Source of the DNA: Halobacteriovoraceae bacterium
GTDB taxonomy: Bacteria > Bdellovibrionota > Bacteriovoracia > Bacteriovoracales > Bacteriovoracaceae
Direction of reading: 5' to 3'
NCBI GenBank assembly: GCA_020635115.1
Contig: JACKAK010000009.1
Span: 62,001 to 126,000, forward strand
DNA: 64,000 bases
Shown here piece by piece: positions 43,596 through 53,204 of this stretch (the stretch's first letter is position 1; each line of letters starts with the position of its first letter). Below the pieces are notes generated by a model. That model was not told the DNA's origin and searched no databases. It was given only the letters and a program-made list of their open reading frames with translations. Position numbers and translations under genes: made by a program.

Positions 43596-45204
43596 CCAAT
43601 ACGACAATTTCAAAGGCCCCTTGAGAAACGTTATTGAGATTATGTCCAAGTTTAAAAGATCCTCTTCCCCAAGGTCGTTCTCTCGTTGTTATTTGATCTC
43701 CAAGTACTACTGTTATAGGTCTAATATCAACAGCTAGATTGAGCCAACCATTATTTCCGTCAACAGGAATAAATGAAGGTTCAATATATTCTTGCAGTAC
43801 TGAAGTTGGGCCATATCCAGATTCTCCTAATACATCAGAAAAAAATGTCTGATATCCTAAAATATCTGAGAAGGTTTGAAGTTGTTTTTTGTTTAATTTA
43901 TTTAAAATTGTAACATCACTTCCTTGTGATCCATCAGGATGTTTTACGACATAATTTAGTGTTTTGTCAGAATCTAACTTATCTATCGTTTCAATAAATT
44001 GTTGATGCAGATCAACAGAATGTTTTGTTGAATAAAAAAGTTTTGTTTCAGCTTGTCTTAAAATTGGCTTTTCACCAAGATAAAAACTGATAAATTCATT
44101 CATATAAGGCATGAGAGCTTTGTTTGAAAGTACTTCGGTGTCTGGAGCGGGGAGAATTGCTAAGTCTTCAGTTTTTCGAAATAAATTTTCAAAGACTGAT
44201 GTATCATCCCACTTGCTATATATTGAACGCATAAAGAAAAACTTGATGTTTTCTGAAAGTTGTTCCATTTTTCCATTATCACTTGTGAGAGAGTCAGAAT
44301 CATGCCAAATGGGGATTTCTAAGTTCCTAAAGACATTTGCGAGTCGATTATATTCATGGTCAGCTTGTGTTAACCATGAATTATTTAAGGTATAAGCGTA
44401 CCCTGGAATATCGTCACTTTCAATTTTTTCCGAGAGCCATTTTTTAGCGAATAAAGAAGCCGCATTGTTTTTTAGATCAATACCTTTTTTACTCGCAAAC
44501 TCTGAAATGACATCTTCTAGAAATCTATTTCTATTAAGCATAAGATTTCTAAGTTCTGATACTTGGCCACTAGGATGGTGCCTAAAATAAAACTCTTCAA
44601 TATTTTGAGCATCAATGAGTCCACCAAGATATCCTATATTATCTTCAATAAAAACCCATTCACCATTTGGTGCACGAATTGCATCAGGGCCATAGAGAAA
44701 ATTAATATCTTCTTTTTTCTTATTTTTCCATTTATGGCGGATTCGTTTCAGTGAATTTCTATTCCAAATTTGCTTAAAAAGAGATTCTACAAACTCTTCA
44801 GTAAGAGGTTCATATAAATCAGTTGTCATATTTAAATGACCAAAAATTTTACCTTCTCCGATAATAACATCATAAAAAAACTCTCTCAATGCCCTGGCCC
44901 TTTGTTGAGTGGCCTGAATCATTTTACTGTATTCGGCCTTTGATAAAATCAAGGGGACAGGATATATTTTTATTTTGTCGTTCATTGGAAATGTTGTCAG
45001 CTTTTGGGCAAAAATTGGATCAATTCTATTAATATCTATTCCACTGCGATCAACAAAATTTTGATAAGGTTTTCTATATTGAGCATTCGAATAGACTTCA
45101 TTATATGCCGGTAAGTGACGATTAATAATTTGGATTTCTTGCTTGTTTTCGTTCGCTAGAAGTGAAAATGGGATTAATAGACTTAGCAAAATTCGCTTTA
45201 ACAT
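43558..45204 (-). CDS. Secreted circularly permuted ATP-grasp protein
   Basis: A signal peptide (RILLSLLIPFSLLAN) precedes a 530-residue domain. The permuted ATP-grasp pattern is visible. YGPDAIRAPNGEWVFIEDNIG is the early strand pair with acidic residues. VVKHPDGSQGSDV near 420 is the nucleotide-binding lysine/glycine loop. Then come LQEYIEPSF and DIRPITVVLG, ending in NNVSQGAFEIVVL, like the VxxSQGG of that family. Such enzymes form amide bonds using ATP, in the cytoplasm. Export of one is odd. It is coupled to the amidoligase-like gene, suggesting joint peptide modification. Confidence 0.6.
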   Translation of the reverse strand: MLKRILLSLLIPFSLLANENKQEIQIINRHLPAYNEVYSNAQYRKPYQNFVDRSGIDINRIDPIFAQKLTTFPMNDKIKIYPVPLILSKAEYSKMIQATQQRARALREFFYDVIIGEGKIFGHLNMTTDLYEPLTEEFVESLFKQIWNRNSLKRIRHKWKNKKKEDINFLYGPDAIRAPNGEWVFIEDNIGYLGGLIDAQNIEEFYFRHHPSGQVSELRNLMLNRNRFLEDVISEFASKKGIDLKNNAASLFAKKWLSEKIESDDIPGYAYTLNNSWLTQADHEYNRLANVFRNLEIPIWHDSDSLTSDNGKMEQLSENIKFFFMRSIYSKWDDTSVFENLFRKTEDLAILPAPDTEVLSNKALMPYMNEFISFYLGEKPILRQAETKLFYSTKHSVDLHQQFIETIDKLDSDKTLNYVVKHPDGSQGSDVTILNKLNKKQLQTFSDILGYQTFFSDVLGESGYGPTSVLQEYIEPSFIPVDGNNGWLNLAVDIRPITVVLGDQITTRERPWGRGSFKLGHNLNNVSQGAFEIVVLVEDTCQSYLISK

Positions 45205-45328
45205 CTTGGAGCTCCAACAAATATACGCGTGAATAAGAGTAAAACTTATTTACTCAAAGTAGAGTTTTGGAGCAAGTAAAATTATCGAATAACAGAGGTA
45301 TTTTACATTTTCTAAGCGAAATTTATTT

Positions 45329-46768
45329 TTACGCAGCATTTAGTTTTCCATCTATTAGATTAGATTTCAGTTTAAAAACAAATGTAGTGTGTTCTTGAGT
45401 TAGATCAATTGAGAGTGATCCCTTATGATCTTCTGCAATTTGTTGTGAAATACTAAGACCAAGACCTGTTCCCTTACCTCTAACTTTAGTAGTAAAGAAA
45501 GCATTGAATATTTTCTCTGCAATATCATCTGGAATTCTAGGCCCTGAGTTAATGACTTTGACAGTCACGTATTCATTATCAGTCGTGGCCTCTACACGTA
45601 CCCATTTGTCTTCAATGTACTCAATAGCATCAACAGCATTATTTACTAAGTTTAATATAACTTGAGAGACTTGAACAGGGCGGCAATCTAGAGTGATCGA
45701 TTCAGGTTCAATTTTGTATTCAATTTCCACGCCATGAACTTTAAGTTTCTCTTGTGAAAAATCAATAGTTTCTTGAATGATTTCAGAAAGAAGTGTTTTT
45801 TGAAATGGATCATCGACTCCTTCTCTTGAAAAACTTTTGAGTGCATTGACAACTTTCTCAATTCTCTCAACAGTGTATTCTATTCTCTCTAAGGTTTCTA
45901 AAAACTTCTCTTTATTTTCTTCTATTTTATTGTTTTCAATAATTCTTCTAAGGTTTTGGGAATATCCTGCAATGATTGATAATGGGTTTTTAATTTCATG
46001 AGAGATACCCCCGGCCATCTCTCCAAGTGCTGCCATTTTTAAAGAGTGTGCTGATCTTTCTCTTTCTTGGGTAAGTTCAGCTTCCATAGATTTGATATCT
46101 GAAAGATCCGTCACAACTACTGCAAAGTATTTATTATTTTGAATACCTTTCATGGAAAAAGAAGTTGAAAGAACTTGCGCTTGCTTTGTGATAATCTCAA
46201 ATTCTGAACTTATGTATTGTCCTGATTGAGCAATCATTAAAAGTTCATCAAGTTCATTTCGTTGCTCGTCTCGCAAGAGGTTGAACATATTAATCTTTTT
46301 CAGTTCTAGTAGATCGTATTTAAATAGACTTATTGTTGCCGAGTTCCATTCGATAAATCTCCCATTAATGTCTATAATAAACATCGGTTCATTGGCATTT
46401 TCGACAAGCTCTTTGAGAAGATCTGATTCGAGATGTTCTAATTGTTTTTTAAATGAAGTTTTGACAAGGATGATAAGGCCATATTTATGGTTAATTGAAT
46501 AGAGTTGTCCATATCGCTTAACACCGTTTTTATCCAAAAATTGAAAAGTAATCCACGTTCTCGTTTTTTCTTTTAGCTCTTCAATATTTATTTCTGTTTG
46601 ATCTTGTTTATATAGGCCTATATGAGCTAAATATAATTGTCCGGATATTTTTCCGAAATTGAAATCAAACTCTTCATTTGTGAAATGAATCTTAGAATGG
46701 TTATCAATAACCAACACACCAAAAGGTATGGTTTCTAAAATCGATTTAAAAGTGAGACCTTTTTCCAT
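45329..46768 (-). CDS. PAS-domain sensor histidine kinase
   Basis: The 479-residue cytoplasmic kinase has two PAS domains (about 8-95, starting FGVLVIDNHSKIHF, and 118-225, with PMFIIDINGRFIEWN). The kinase core has GISHEIKNPLSIIAGY (H257), NLVNNAVDAIE, INSGPRIP, and PFFTTK-like AFFTTKVRG plus GTGLGLSISQQ. No membrane helix and no receiver. It stands alone, with 124 bases to the ATP-grasp gene. The core closely resembles the two kinases at 26788 and 29262, so they probably belong to one expanded family. Confidence 0.88.
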   Translation of the reverse strand: MEKGLTFKSILETIPFGVLVIDNHSKIHFTNEEFDFNFGKISGQLYLAHIGLYKQDQTEINIEELKEKTRTWITFQFLDKNGVKRYGQLYSINHKYGLIILVKTSFKKQLEHLESDLLKELVENANEPMFIIDINGRFIEWNSATISLFKYDLLELKKINMFNLLRDEQRNELDELLMIAQSGQYISSEFEIITKQAQVLSTSFSMKGIQNNKYFAVVVTDLSDIKSMEAELTQERERSAHSLKMAALGEMAGGISHEIKNPLSIIAGYSQNLRRIIENNKIEENKEKFLETLERIEYTVERIEKVVNALKSFSREGVDDPFQKTLLSEIIQETIDFSQEKLKVHGVEIEYKIEPESITLDCRPVQVSQVILNLVNNAVDAIEYIEDKWVRVEATTDNEYVTVKVINSGPRIPDDIAEKIFNAFFTTKVRGKGTGLGLSISQQIAEDHKGSLSIDLTQEHTTFVFKLKSNLIDGKLNAA

Positions 46769-46832
46769 ATTTTACCTTAGTAGATTTATCGGTGTTTTAT
46801 GAGGTCTTTTTAAGTAAAAAAGGGGATAAAAA

Positions 46833-47285
46833 TTATCTTGAGGATAGAGATGTAAGTGCGATACCTGATAGGGATAGTAAGATGCCAATAATTTTTGGCG
46901 TATTTATGGGAATCCCTTCCACAAAAATATCCCAAATAACACTGACAATCGCTTGGGAAGCTATTAATCCAATAGTTAGATTAACTGCGCCAACTTTTGC
47001 TAGGGTATAGGGAAACCCTGCAACGATCAAAAAGCCAAAAAGGGCCGGTAAGACAAACCACCATTTATAAGTAAAGATGCCGGATTTAATATGAAAAAAA
47101 CTGGGAAAAAATTGAGGATTTCTCTGTACATACACAAAAAAAACAAAACAAAACAATGTACTTACTACACTTGAAATTAGAGTTGCCTGAGCAACTCCTA
47201 CATAATTTGAGATTTGTCTATTAAGTCCACCTTGGAGCATACCAATGATTCCTATAAAGACAGGTAATAGAAAACTCAGTTTCAT
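46833..47285 (-). CDS. DMT-type membrane transporter, DUF606/YdcZ-like
   Basis: The 150-residue protein has five membrane helices starting with FLLPVFIGIIGMLQGGLNRQI and a later AGFPYTLAKVGAVNLTIGLIASQAIVSVIWD. This is the half-size drug/metabolite transporter of the DUF606 family, which works as a dimer. It overlaps the end of the methyltransferase gene by four bases. Substrate is unknown. Confidence 0.75.
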   Translation of the reverse strand: MKLSFLLPVFIGIIGMLQGGLNRQISNYVGVAQATLISSVVSTLFCFVFFVYVQRNPQFFPSFFHIKSGIFTYKWWFVLPALFGFLIVAGFPYTLAKVGAVNLTIGLIASQAIVSVIWDIFVEGIPINTPKIIGILLSLSGIALTSLSSR

Positions 47286-48472
47286 TTATGTACCTTTTCG
47301 ATAAGAAGGACTTTTAAATACTGAGATTCAGAAATATTTTTAACTGGAGTACAATCTTGAGAAGGTTTTAAGGATTTTATGATTTTAAAAATTTTTGTTT
47401 CCTCAACCATATTTCTAAACTTTTTCATAGGTATATGATGTGTATTTAAGACACATAAGACTTTCCCATTTTTTGTGAGAATATCGCCAACCTTCAAAAG
47501 AGTCTCAGGGTATTGCCTAAATGCCTGCGCAGAGTTTTTTCCATTTGAAGAAAAACTTGGAGGATCACAAACGACAAAATCAAATGATTTCTTTTCGCTT
47601 TTTAAGAGCTCTAATGCCTTATTTGTGTCCAAAATGATTGAAGTATGTGTACCTTCAAGATCTTTATTAAGTGCAAGATTATCTTCAAGCCAGTTCATAT
47701 ATTTTGATGACAAGTCTACAGATACAACTTCCTTGACACCTTTTTTCAAGGCATACAACGAAAAAGCGCCTGTATAAGAATAAAGATTTAATAGACTGCT
47801 GCAATTTTCCAAGTATGGATCCAATTGCATTCTAATAGAGGCCATATCAGTATAGATACCTATATCGTAAAATTGTGAAAGTTTAACCTTATAAAAAATA
47901 TCAAATTCTTTGATGACGAATTCAGTTTTTTGTTGATCATTGCTCGAAAAACTTTCACGTTTTTCATGTTCTCTTATTTGAAAATGAATCTTTGAGAATT
48001 TAATTCTATTTTCCTTAAGGGCCTTTTTTATATTCAACTCTAAGAGAGGTCTTTGTTTATTCCAAAAAAAACAATTTGATTGGATTAAAATATGGTCTTT
48101 CAGTTTTAAAATATTCAATCCTGGCAAAAAGTCTTTTTCACCAAACACTAGATACACATTGTCTCTTGAACTACAAAAACGTAAATTTCTATTGATAGAT
48201 TCTTTTAGTCGATTTAAGAGTTCGCTAATTAATTCTCTAGGCCTTTGATGTGCTCCTTTTTTCCATAATCTAGCTTTTACTTTTGGATGTTCAGGGTCAT
48301 GAAGTAAAGTCATGGGAGCTTTGTTTTTATCAGTTGTCCAAAGGAGATCACAAGTTCTATCAAATTTATCACTAAAACTATCTTTAGTTATCCAATAATG
48401 TCCATTTTTTAAAGCTTTATAAGACATCGGATGAAGGAGTGTATTTTCTTGGTATCTTAAATCTGTTTTCAT
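47282..48472 (-). CDS. Class I SAM-dependent RNA methyltransferase, RlmI-like
   Basis: The 396 residues equal the length of E. coli RlmI (23S rRNA m5C1962). An N-terminal PUA-like part is divergent. The Rossmann core shows YTDMASIRMQL, LLNLYSYTGAFSLYALKKG (SAM-binding), VSVDLSSKYM, and VVCDPPSFSSNG (motif IV). A Cys in KVLCVLNTHH may be the catalytic one. The exact target base cannot be stated. It overlaps both its neighbours by four bases, forming a three-gene operon (48729 to 46833). Confidence 0.7.
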   Translation of the reverse strand: MKTDLRYQENTLLHPMSYKALKNGHYWITKDSFSDKFDRTCDLLWTTDKNKAPMTLLHDPEHPKVKARLWKKGAHQRPRELISELLNRLKESINRNLRFCSSRDNVYLVFGEKDFLPGLNILKLKDHILIQSNCFFWNKQRPLLELNIKKALKENRIKFSKIHFQIREHEKRESFSSNDQQKTEFVIKEFDIFYKVKLSQFYDIGIYTDMASIRMQLDPYLENCSSLLNLYSYTGAFSLYALKKGVKEVVSVDLSSKYMNWLEDNLALNKDLEGTHTSIILDTNKALELLKSEKKSFDFVVCDPPSFSSNGKNSAQAFRQYPETLLKVGDILTKNGKVLCVLNTHHIPMKKFRNMVEETKIFKIIKSLKPSQDCTPVKNISESQYLKVLLIEKVHK

Positions 48473-48729
48473 TGAATATTTCTGTGTTGAAGTTTATCAA
48501 GTATCTGCAAAAGCTGATTAGTAATACTAAATGGGTTCTGAGTATCCTTGATTCCCAAATCGTTTAGTTCTCTTAGTACTTCATTTGAAAGTGGTTGATA
48601 GGGATCTATTTCATTACAAAGTTTTGAAATTCTTTCAAGATACGTCGAATCGTGGTTTATTTTCTGACTTTTATTTCGTTTATGAATTTCTCTTTCTTTA
48701 ATCTCGCTCATGAGGGTGAAATTTGGCAT
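48469..48729 (-). CDS. Small protein of unknown function
   Basis: This 86-residue charged, helical protein has no signal peptide. It opens the minus-strand operon and overlaps the RlmI-like gene by four bases. An internal ATG at 48711 is an alternative start; neither has a clear ribosome-binding site. It does not match a family I know. Confidence 0.5.
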   Translation of the reverse strand: MPNFTLMSEIKEREIHKRNKSQKINHDSTYLERISKLCNEIDPYQPLSNEVLRELNDLGIKDTQNPFSITNQLLQILDKLQHRNIQ

Positions 48730-48741
48730 AAATAGAGCAGG

Positions 48742-49671
48742 ATGTCAATTTCTAGTATTGAGGGTATCTTGTTTTTAAAATTTATGATTATCATTTTTAT
48801 TAGTTTCATGATTGGTGCCTTCGTCTTAAATAGTGGAGATAAAGTTCTAGATAAAATAAAATTCATTGTTATTTCTATTAAAAATATATATTTAAAATTT
48901 TCAAAAACTCACAAAATTAGAGAAATTATGAAAATGATTTCATATTATGAAATGCAAAATATACAACTACAAATACAACGTCCAATACCACAGTATAGTT
49001 TTTATACAAATTTACTTGAATTTTTAATTCAGGCCAAATTTAAACTTGGCGCTGAAATCACCGAAATCTTGCAAGAACTAAAAGAAAAACTACTCGTTGA
49101 ACTCAAAAATCAAACTAAATTAGAAAGTATCCACAGATCTTCCTTTATTCAATTTTTTATTATCTCAGTTTTTTCTTTTATTGTGATACTCATGACTATT
49201 CATATTCTGGATATAAAAATTGAAGTAAGACCTCTTTTCTTGTCACTTCTCTGGCAAGGGGTTGGGATTTTTGTCTATTACACATTAGTGAGGAGTATGG
49301 ACAAAAAAATATTGAATCAAAGTTTACAATTTAAGGCCAGTTTTTACTCATTTCTTTCCCTTAGACCTCTACCGTTATCAATTCAAGATAAACTCGAAAT
49401 GTGTTCGTTAAAAAATCTATACACACATAAAGACTTGCTTACAGAAAAGTTTTTAGAAGTTATTCACCAGTATGTGAAAGTCGGGCAATGTAATGAGCAC
49501 GAATTAAAAATAATTTCTCGAGAACTGAATATGATTCAAGAAGAGAAATTAGATCAACTCAATAAAAAAGTTCAGGCCTTGAGATTCTTTGTTTTATGTG
49601 TTTTTTTCTTTACTTCTTATTTGTTCAACATTTTACAGCTCTTTGGTCAGATTGGAGTTGCTGAAATCTAA
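48742..49671 (+). CDS. Membrane protein, possibly TadB/TadC-like platform (T2SSF)
   Basis: The 309-residue protein has one N-terminal helix (about 10-30), a cytoplasmic helical domain (60-125, LLEFLIQAKFKLGAEITEIL), two central helices (133-155, 163-183), a second helical domain, and a last helix (288-306). That order is the one used by T2SSF platform proteins of Tad pili. The Tad locus at 53921-58694 lacks such a gene. Similarity is topological, not by motif, so the call is tentative. It is divergent from the small gene upstream. Confidence 0.35.
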   Translation: MSISSIEGILFLKFMIIIFISFMIGAFVLNSGDKVLDKIKFIVISIKNIYLKFSKTHKIREIMKMISYYEMQNIQLQIQRPIPQYSFYTNLLEFLIQAKFKLGAEITEILQELKEKLLVELKNQTKLESIHRSSFIQFFIISVFSFIVILMTIHILDIKIEVRPLFLSLLWQGVGIFVYYTLVRSMDKKILNQSLQFKASFYSFLSLRPLPLSIQDKLEMCSLKNLYTHKDLLTEKFLEVIHQYVKVGQCNEHELKIISRELNMIQEEKLDQLNKKVQALRFFVLCVFFFTSYLFNILQLFGQIGVAEI

Positions 49672-49721
49672 GCTTCGTATTAGTTTAGTAACAATTCTAT
49701 TTTTACAAACGCGAGGCATTA

Positions 49722-51398
49722 ATGAATGATAAACAAATAATTTACTCTATGCATAAGTGTGGAAAGGTTCATGGGACAAAGCATGTTCTCAAAGATATCT
49801 CTCTGTCTTTTTTCTATGGAGCTAAAATAGGTGTCCTTGGTCTAAATGGAGCTGGTAAATCTTCACTCCTTAGAATCATGGCCGGCCAGGATGAAAACTA
49901 TATTGGCGAAATTTCAAAATCAAAGGGATACTCTGTCGGTTTTCTAGAGCAAGAACCAAAATTAGATGGAGAAAAAACTGTAAGAGAAATAGTTTCTGAA
50001 GGTGTTCAAGAAGTTATGGATCTCTTAACTGAGTTTGACGAACTCAATGCAAAGTTTGCTGAACCTATGAGTGATGATGAAATGAATAAATTACTCTCAA
50101 AACAAGCAACATTACAAGACCAGCTTGATGCTTGTAACGCTTGGGACATAGATAGTCGTCTTGATCTTGCTATGGATTCTCTACGTTGTCCTCCAGCTGA
50201 TCAAAAAGTTGGAGTTCTATCTGGAGGAGAAAAGAGAAGAGTTGCATTGTGTAGACTACTGCTGCAAGAACCGGACATCTTATTATTAGACGAACCAACT
50301 AACCATCTTGATGCTGAAACTGTATGGTGGCTCGAGAGGCACTTACAGCAATATAAGGGAACAGTTATAGCAGTTACACACGATAGATATTTTCTTGATA
50401 ATGTAGCTGGATGGATTTTAGAATTAGACAGGGGAAAAGGAATCCCATTTGAAGGAAATTATTCTTCTTGGTTAGATCAAAAGGCCAAGAGACTGGCCGT
50501 CGAAGAAAAACAAGAGTCAAAAAGACAAAAATCATTAAAAGAAGAGCTTGAATGGATTCGTTCAAATCCAAAGGCCAGACAAGCAAAAAGTAAAGCGCGT
50601 ATTACTCAATATGAACAAAGACTAAAACAGAGCAAAGAAAATCGTAATGAAACTTCTGAAATACCAATTCCTTCAGGCCCAAGGCTTGGAAATAATGTAA
50701 TTGAAGCTAAAAATGTTTCAAAAGCATTTGGTGACAAGTTACTTTATGAAAATCTTAGCTTCAAACTACCTCCAGGGGGTATCGTAGGGATTATTGGGCC
50801 AAACGGAGCAGGGAAAACAACTTTATTCAAAATGATCACTGGACAAGAAAAACCAGATTCAGGTGAATTTAGTGTTGGAGATACAGTAAAACTCGCCTAC
50901 GTTGATCAGTCTAGAGAAATGGATCCAGAGCAAACTGTACTTGAAGTTATAGCTGGAGAAAATGAATTCATTGACGTCGGTGATAAGCAAATTAATGCAA
51001 GAGCATATATTTCAAAATTTAACTTTTCAGGTGATCAACATGGGAAGAAAGTAAGCTTACTTTCTGGTGGAGAGAGAAATCGAGTCCATTTGGCCAATAT
51101 GTTAAAAAGTGGTGGAAACGTACTTTTGTTGGATGAGCCTACAAACGATTTGGATGTAAACACTCTAAGAGCATTAGAAGAGGCCTTAATGGAATATCCA
51201 GGTTGCGCAGTTGTAATATCGCACGATAGGTACTTCATAGATCGATTAGCAACTCATATTCTTGCTTTTGAAGGTGATTCACAAGTTGTTTGGTTTGAAG
51301 GAAATTTCTCTGATTATGAGGATGACAAACGCCGAAGACTTGGTGAGAAGGCCCTAGAACCTCATAGAATGTCTTATAAAAAACTTAAGAGAGATTAA
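49722..51398 (+). CDS. ettA: Energy-dependent translational throttle protein, ABC-F ATPase
   Basis: The 558-residue protein has two ABC domains. The first shows GLNGAGKSSLL, LSGGEKRRVAL, LLLDEPTNHLDA. A linker rich in Lys/Arg follows (ARQAKSKARITQYEQRL, the P-site tRNA-interacting motif region). The second shows GPNGAGKTTLF, LSGGERNRVHLA and LLDEPTNDLDV. Length and the GNYSSW/GNFSDYE blocks match EttA, which binds the ribosomal E site under low energy. GAGG before ATG 49722. Confidence 0.93.
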   Translation: MNDKQIIYSMHKCGKVHGTKHVLKDISLSFFYGAKIGVLGLNGAGKSSLLRIMAGQDENYIGEISKSKGYSVGFLEQEPKLDGEKTVREIVSEGVQEVMDLLTEFDELNAKFAEPMSDDEMNKLLSKQATLQDQLDACNAWDIDSRLDLAMDSLRCPPADQKVGVLSGGEKRRVALCRLLLQEPDILLLDEPTNHLDAETVWWLERHLQQYKGTVIAVTHDRYFLDNVAGWILELDRGKGIPFEGNYSSWLDQKAKRLAVEEKQESKRQKSLKEELEWIRSNPKARQAKSKARITQYEQRLKQSKENRNETSEIPIPSGPRLGNNVIEAKNVSKAFGDKLLYENLSFKLPPGGIVGIIGPNGAGKTTLFKMITGQEKPDSGEFSVGDTVKLAYVDQSREMDPEQTVLEVIAGENEFIDVGDKQINARAYISKFNFSGDQHGKKVSLLSGGERNRVHLANMLKSGGNVLLLDEPTNDLDVNTLRALEEALMEYPGCAVVISHDRYFIDRLATHILAFEGDSQVVWFEGNFSDYEDDKRRRLGEKALEPHRMSYKKLKRD

Positions 51399-51487
51399 AG
51401 AAGTAAGGTTTTTTTATTTGATTCATTTTGTCGCTTTAATGCATTCATGTTTTCATATTCAGCAAATGCTGAAACAGGGAGCGTGTA

Positions 51488-52822
51488 ATGCATTATGGTC
51501 TATTCTTTCTTATGGCCGGATTGTTTGTATCCTGCGGTGATTCTAGACAGAACTTCAATAAACACACTGATAATGATTTTAACCCATTTTACGTTTCCTC
51601 TTTAGAAAACGCAGAAGAGGTAAAAGTTGGTGAAGTTTATTATGTCCATGCAGATGGGCTGAGACTAAGATCTACTGACTCAACTGAAGATGATGAGAAC
51701 ATTATTCGAGTTCTTTCAAGAAATGAAAAAGTAAAGGTGAGAAACTTAAACTTGAATTTAGCTGAAAATTTTGTTGAAGTAGAAGTAATCTCAAAATCGA
51801 ATATTTCAGAAATTGGTTTTGTAAGTTTTAGATATTTGGAAAAAACTCCATCTACAGCACCAGTGAAATTTTCAGAAGATTCAAACAAATATTTTATTAT
51901 ACAAAATATTGCAACTGAAAGAATTAGATTATATGAAAGAAATTTCAACGGTGGCCCTCACCGGATAATTTTAGAATCAGAGCTTGCAGTCGGAGAAGAT
52001 GACAAAACTTCAAGATCGATTTTAGGAACATTTAAAATTGTAAGTTGGCACAAATTCTACAGGGATAACCTGGGGAGATACCCTAGTTGGTATGATCCAG
52101 ATATGAATGAAATACTACCACCACTTCCAGGTCTTGGTTGGAGAGCTTGGTTTAGTGATAAATATACAGATGGGGCCAGTATGAGAGGAGCGTTTGGTTG
52201 GTTTACAGCTAAAGTAGCACCTAGGGCCAGTTCACAATGGATTCATGGCACAATAGGTTGGGGAGAGGAGAAACGAAAATATATTTTTGAAACAAAAGAA
52301 ATGTTAGCAAATATATTTGCTTCTCCGAGAAGTCATGGTTGTTCAAGAACAGATAATGAAACTATCGCTTATATTAATAGTTTTGTCCCTGTCGGTACAC
52401 TTGTATTCAAGGTGTATGCCAAAGAATTTGCCAGTGATAAATATGTGAATGATTACTCTAAACCTAGAAAAATTTGGAATTATATTTTGACTAAAAATGG
52501 GGTGAGGACAGATGGACAAAAAGCTGATGCCGAAGTTGTCCTTTCTGATAAAACACCAGTCCGAGATTTTTTAGAAGTTGGAAATTATTCGATAGATAGT
52601 TTTCCAAATGCAGTAAAACTTGATTCAACATCTGGATTCTTAGATGATTTTAGAAGGAAGATTAAAGAAACGGGAAATGTATATGGTATTAGTGATTCAC
52701 AATTTGTTGGAACGTATGATGTTACAACCGGAAAACTGTTTAATTATAGGCACCCTTCAGTTCTAACGGTGGGTGGTTATGAGCAGTTTGCTGTGAACTT
52801 ACCAAATTTTGTTACAGAGTGA
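51488..52822 (+). CDS. L,D-transpeptidase lipoprotein with SH3-like domain
   Basis: A lipobox (GLFVSCGD) anchors the protein. Residues 45-120 look like a bacterial SH3 domain (VYYVHADGLRLRST, DENIIRVLSRNEKVKV). The YkuD domain follows with QWIHGTIGWG and SPRSHGCSRTDN. Catalytic Cys285 sits in the SHGCSR signature with His283. It would form 3-3 peptidoglycan cross-links or attach proteins to peptidoglycan in the periplasm. Predatory bacteria use many such enzymes on their own and prey walls (established for Bdellovibrio). It is three bases from the next gene. Confidence 0.88.
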   Translation: MHYGLFFLMAGLFVSCGDSRQNFNKHTDNDFNPFYVSSLENAEEVKVGEVYYVHADGLRLRSTDSTEDDENIIRVLSRNEKVKVRNLNLNLAENFVEVEVISKSNISEIGFVSFRYLEKTPSTAPVKFSEDSNKYFIIQNIATERIRLYERNFNGGPHRIILESELAVGEDDKTSRSILGTFKIVSWHKFYRDNLGRYPSWYDPDMNEILPPLPGLGWRAWFSDKYTDGASMRGAFGWFTAKVAPRASSQWIHGTIGWGEEKRKYIFETKEMLANIFASPRSHGCSRTDNETIAYINSFVPVGTLVFKVYAKEFASDKYVNDYSKPRKIWNYILTKNGVRTDGQKADAEVVLSDKTPVRDFLEVGNYSIDSFPNAVKLDSTSGFLDDFRRKIKETGNVYGISDSQFVGTYDVTTGKLFNYRHPSVLTVGGYEQFAVNLPNFVTE

Positions 52823-52825
52823 AGT

Positions 52826-53176
52826 ATGTTAAATAAATTTAATTATGTATTCATATTAATCGTTTTATCTCATAGCGTTTATTCTCAAATCAAGTGTTCT
52901 GTTACAGAGAGACTTTTCTTCCGCGATCACACAGAATCTAAAGTATTTGAAATGAAGCAAATTTCTAATCTTGATATGGTCAAACTAGTAGTTGATACTG
53001 AGAAATTTTATGCATCATTAACTGAATATGAAGAAGACGATTTTCTAATGAATTTTTCTTATAATCCTAAAAATTTAGAAGGAGTAATAACCAGAGGTAC
53101 TTTCGTTTCGGGTGAACTAAGTACCTCTCTGGTTTATAGAGATAAAGTCTATAGAATTTTATGCATAAAAAATTAA
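52826..53176 (+). CDS. Small secreted protein of unknown function
   Basis: The 116-residue protein has a signal peptide (NYVFILIVLSHSVYSQ). Two cysteines, near the start (KCSVTE) and end (ILCIKN) of the mature chain, could form a disulfide. The rest is beta-rich. Its start lies three bases behind the L,D-transpeptidase stop, so it is probably co-expressed. No family recognised. Confidence 0.6.
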   Translation: MLNKFNYVFILIVLSHSVYSQIKCSVTERLFFRDHTESKVFEMKQISNLDMVKLVVDTEKFYASLTEYEEDDFLMNFSYNPKNLEGVITRGTFVSGELSTSLVYRDKVYRILCIKN

Positions 53177-53204
53177 ATGTCATAATATAAGAGATTCAAT
53201 TTTT

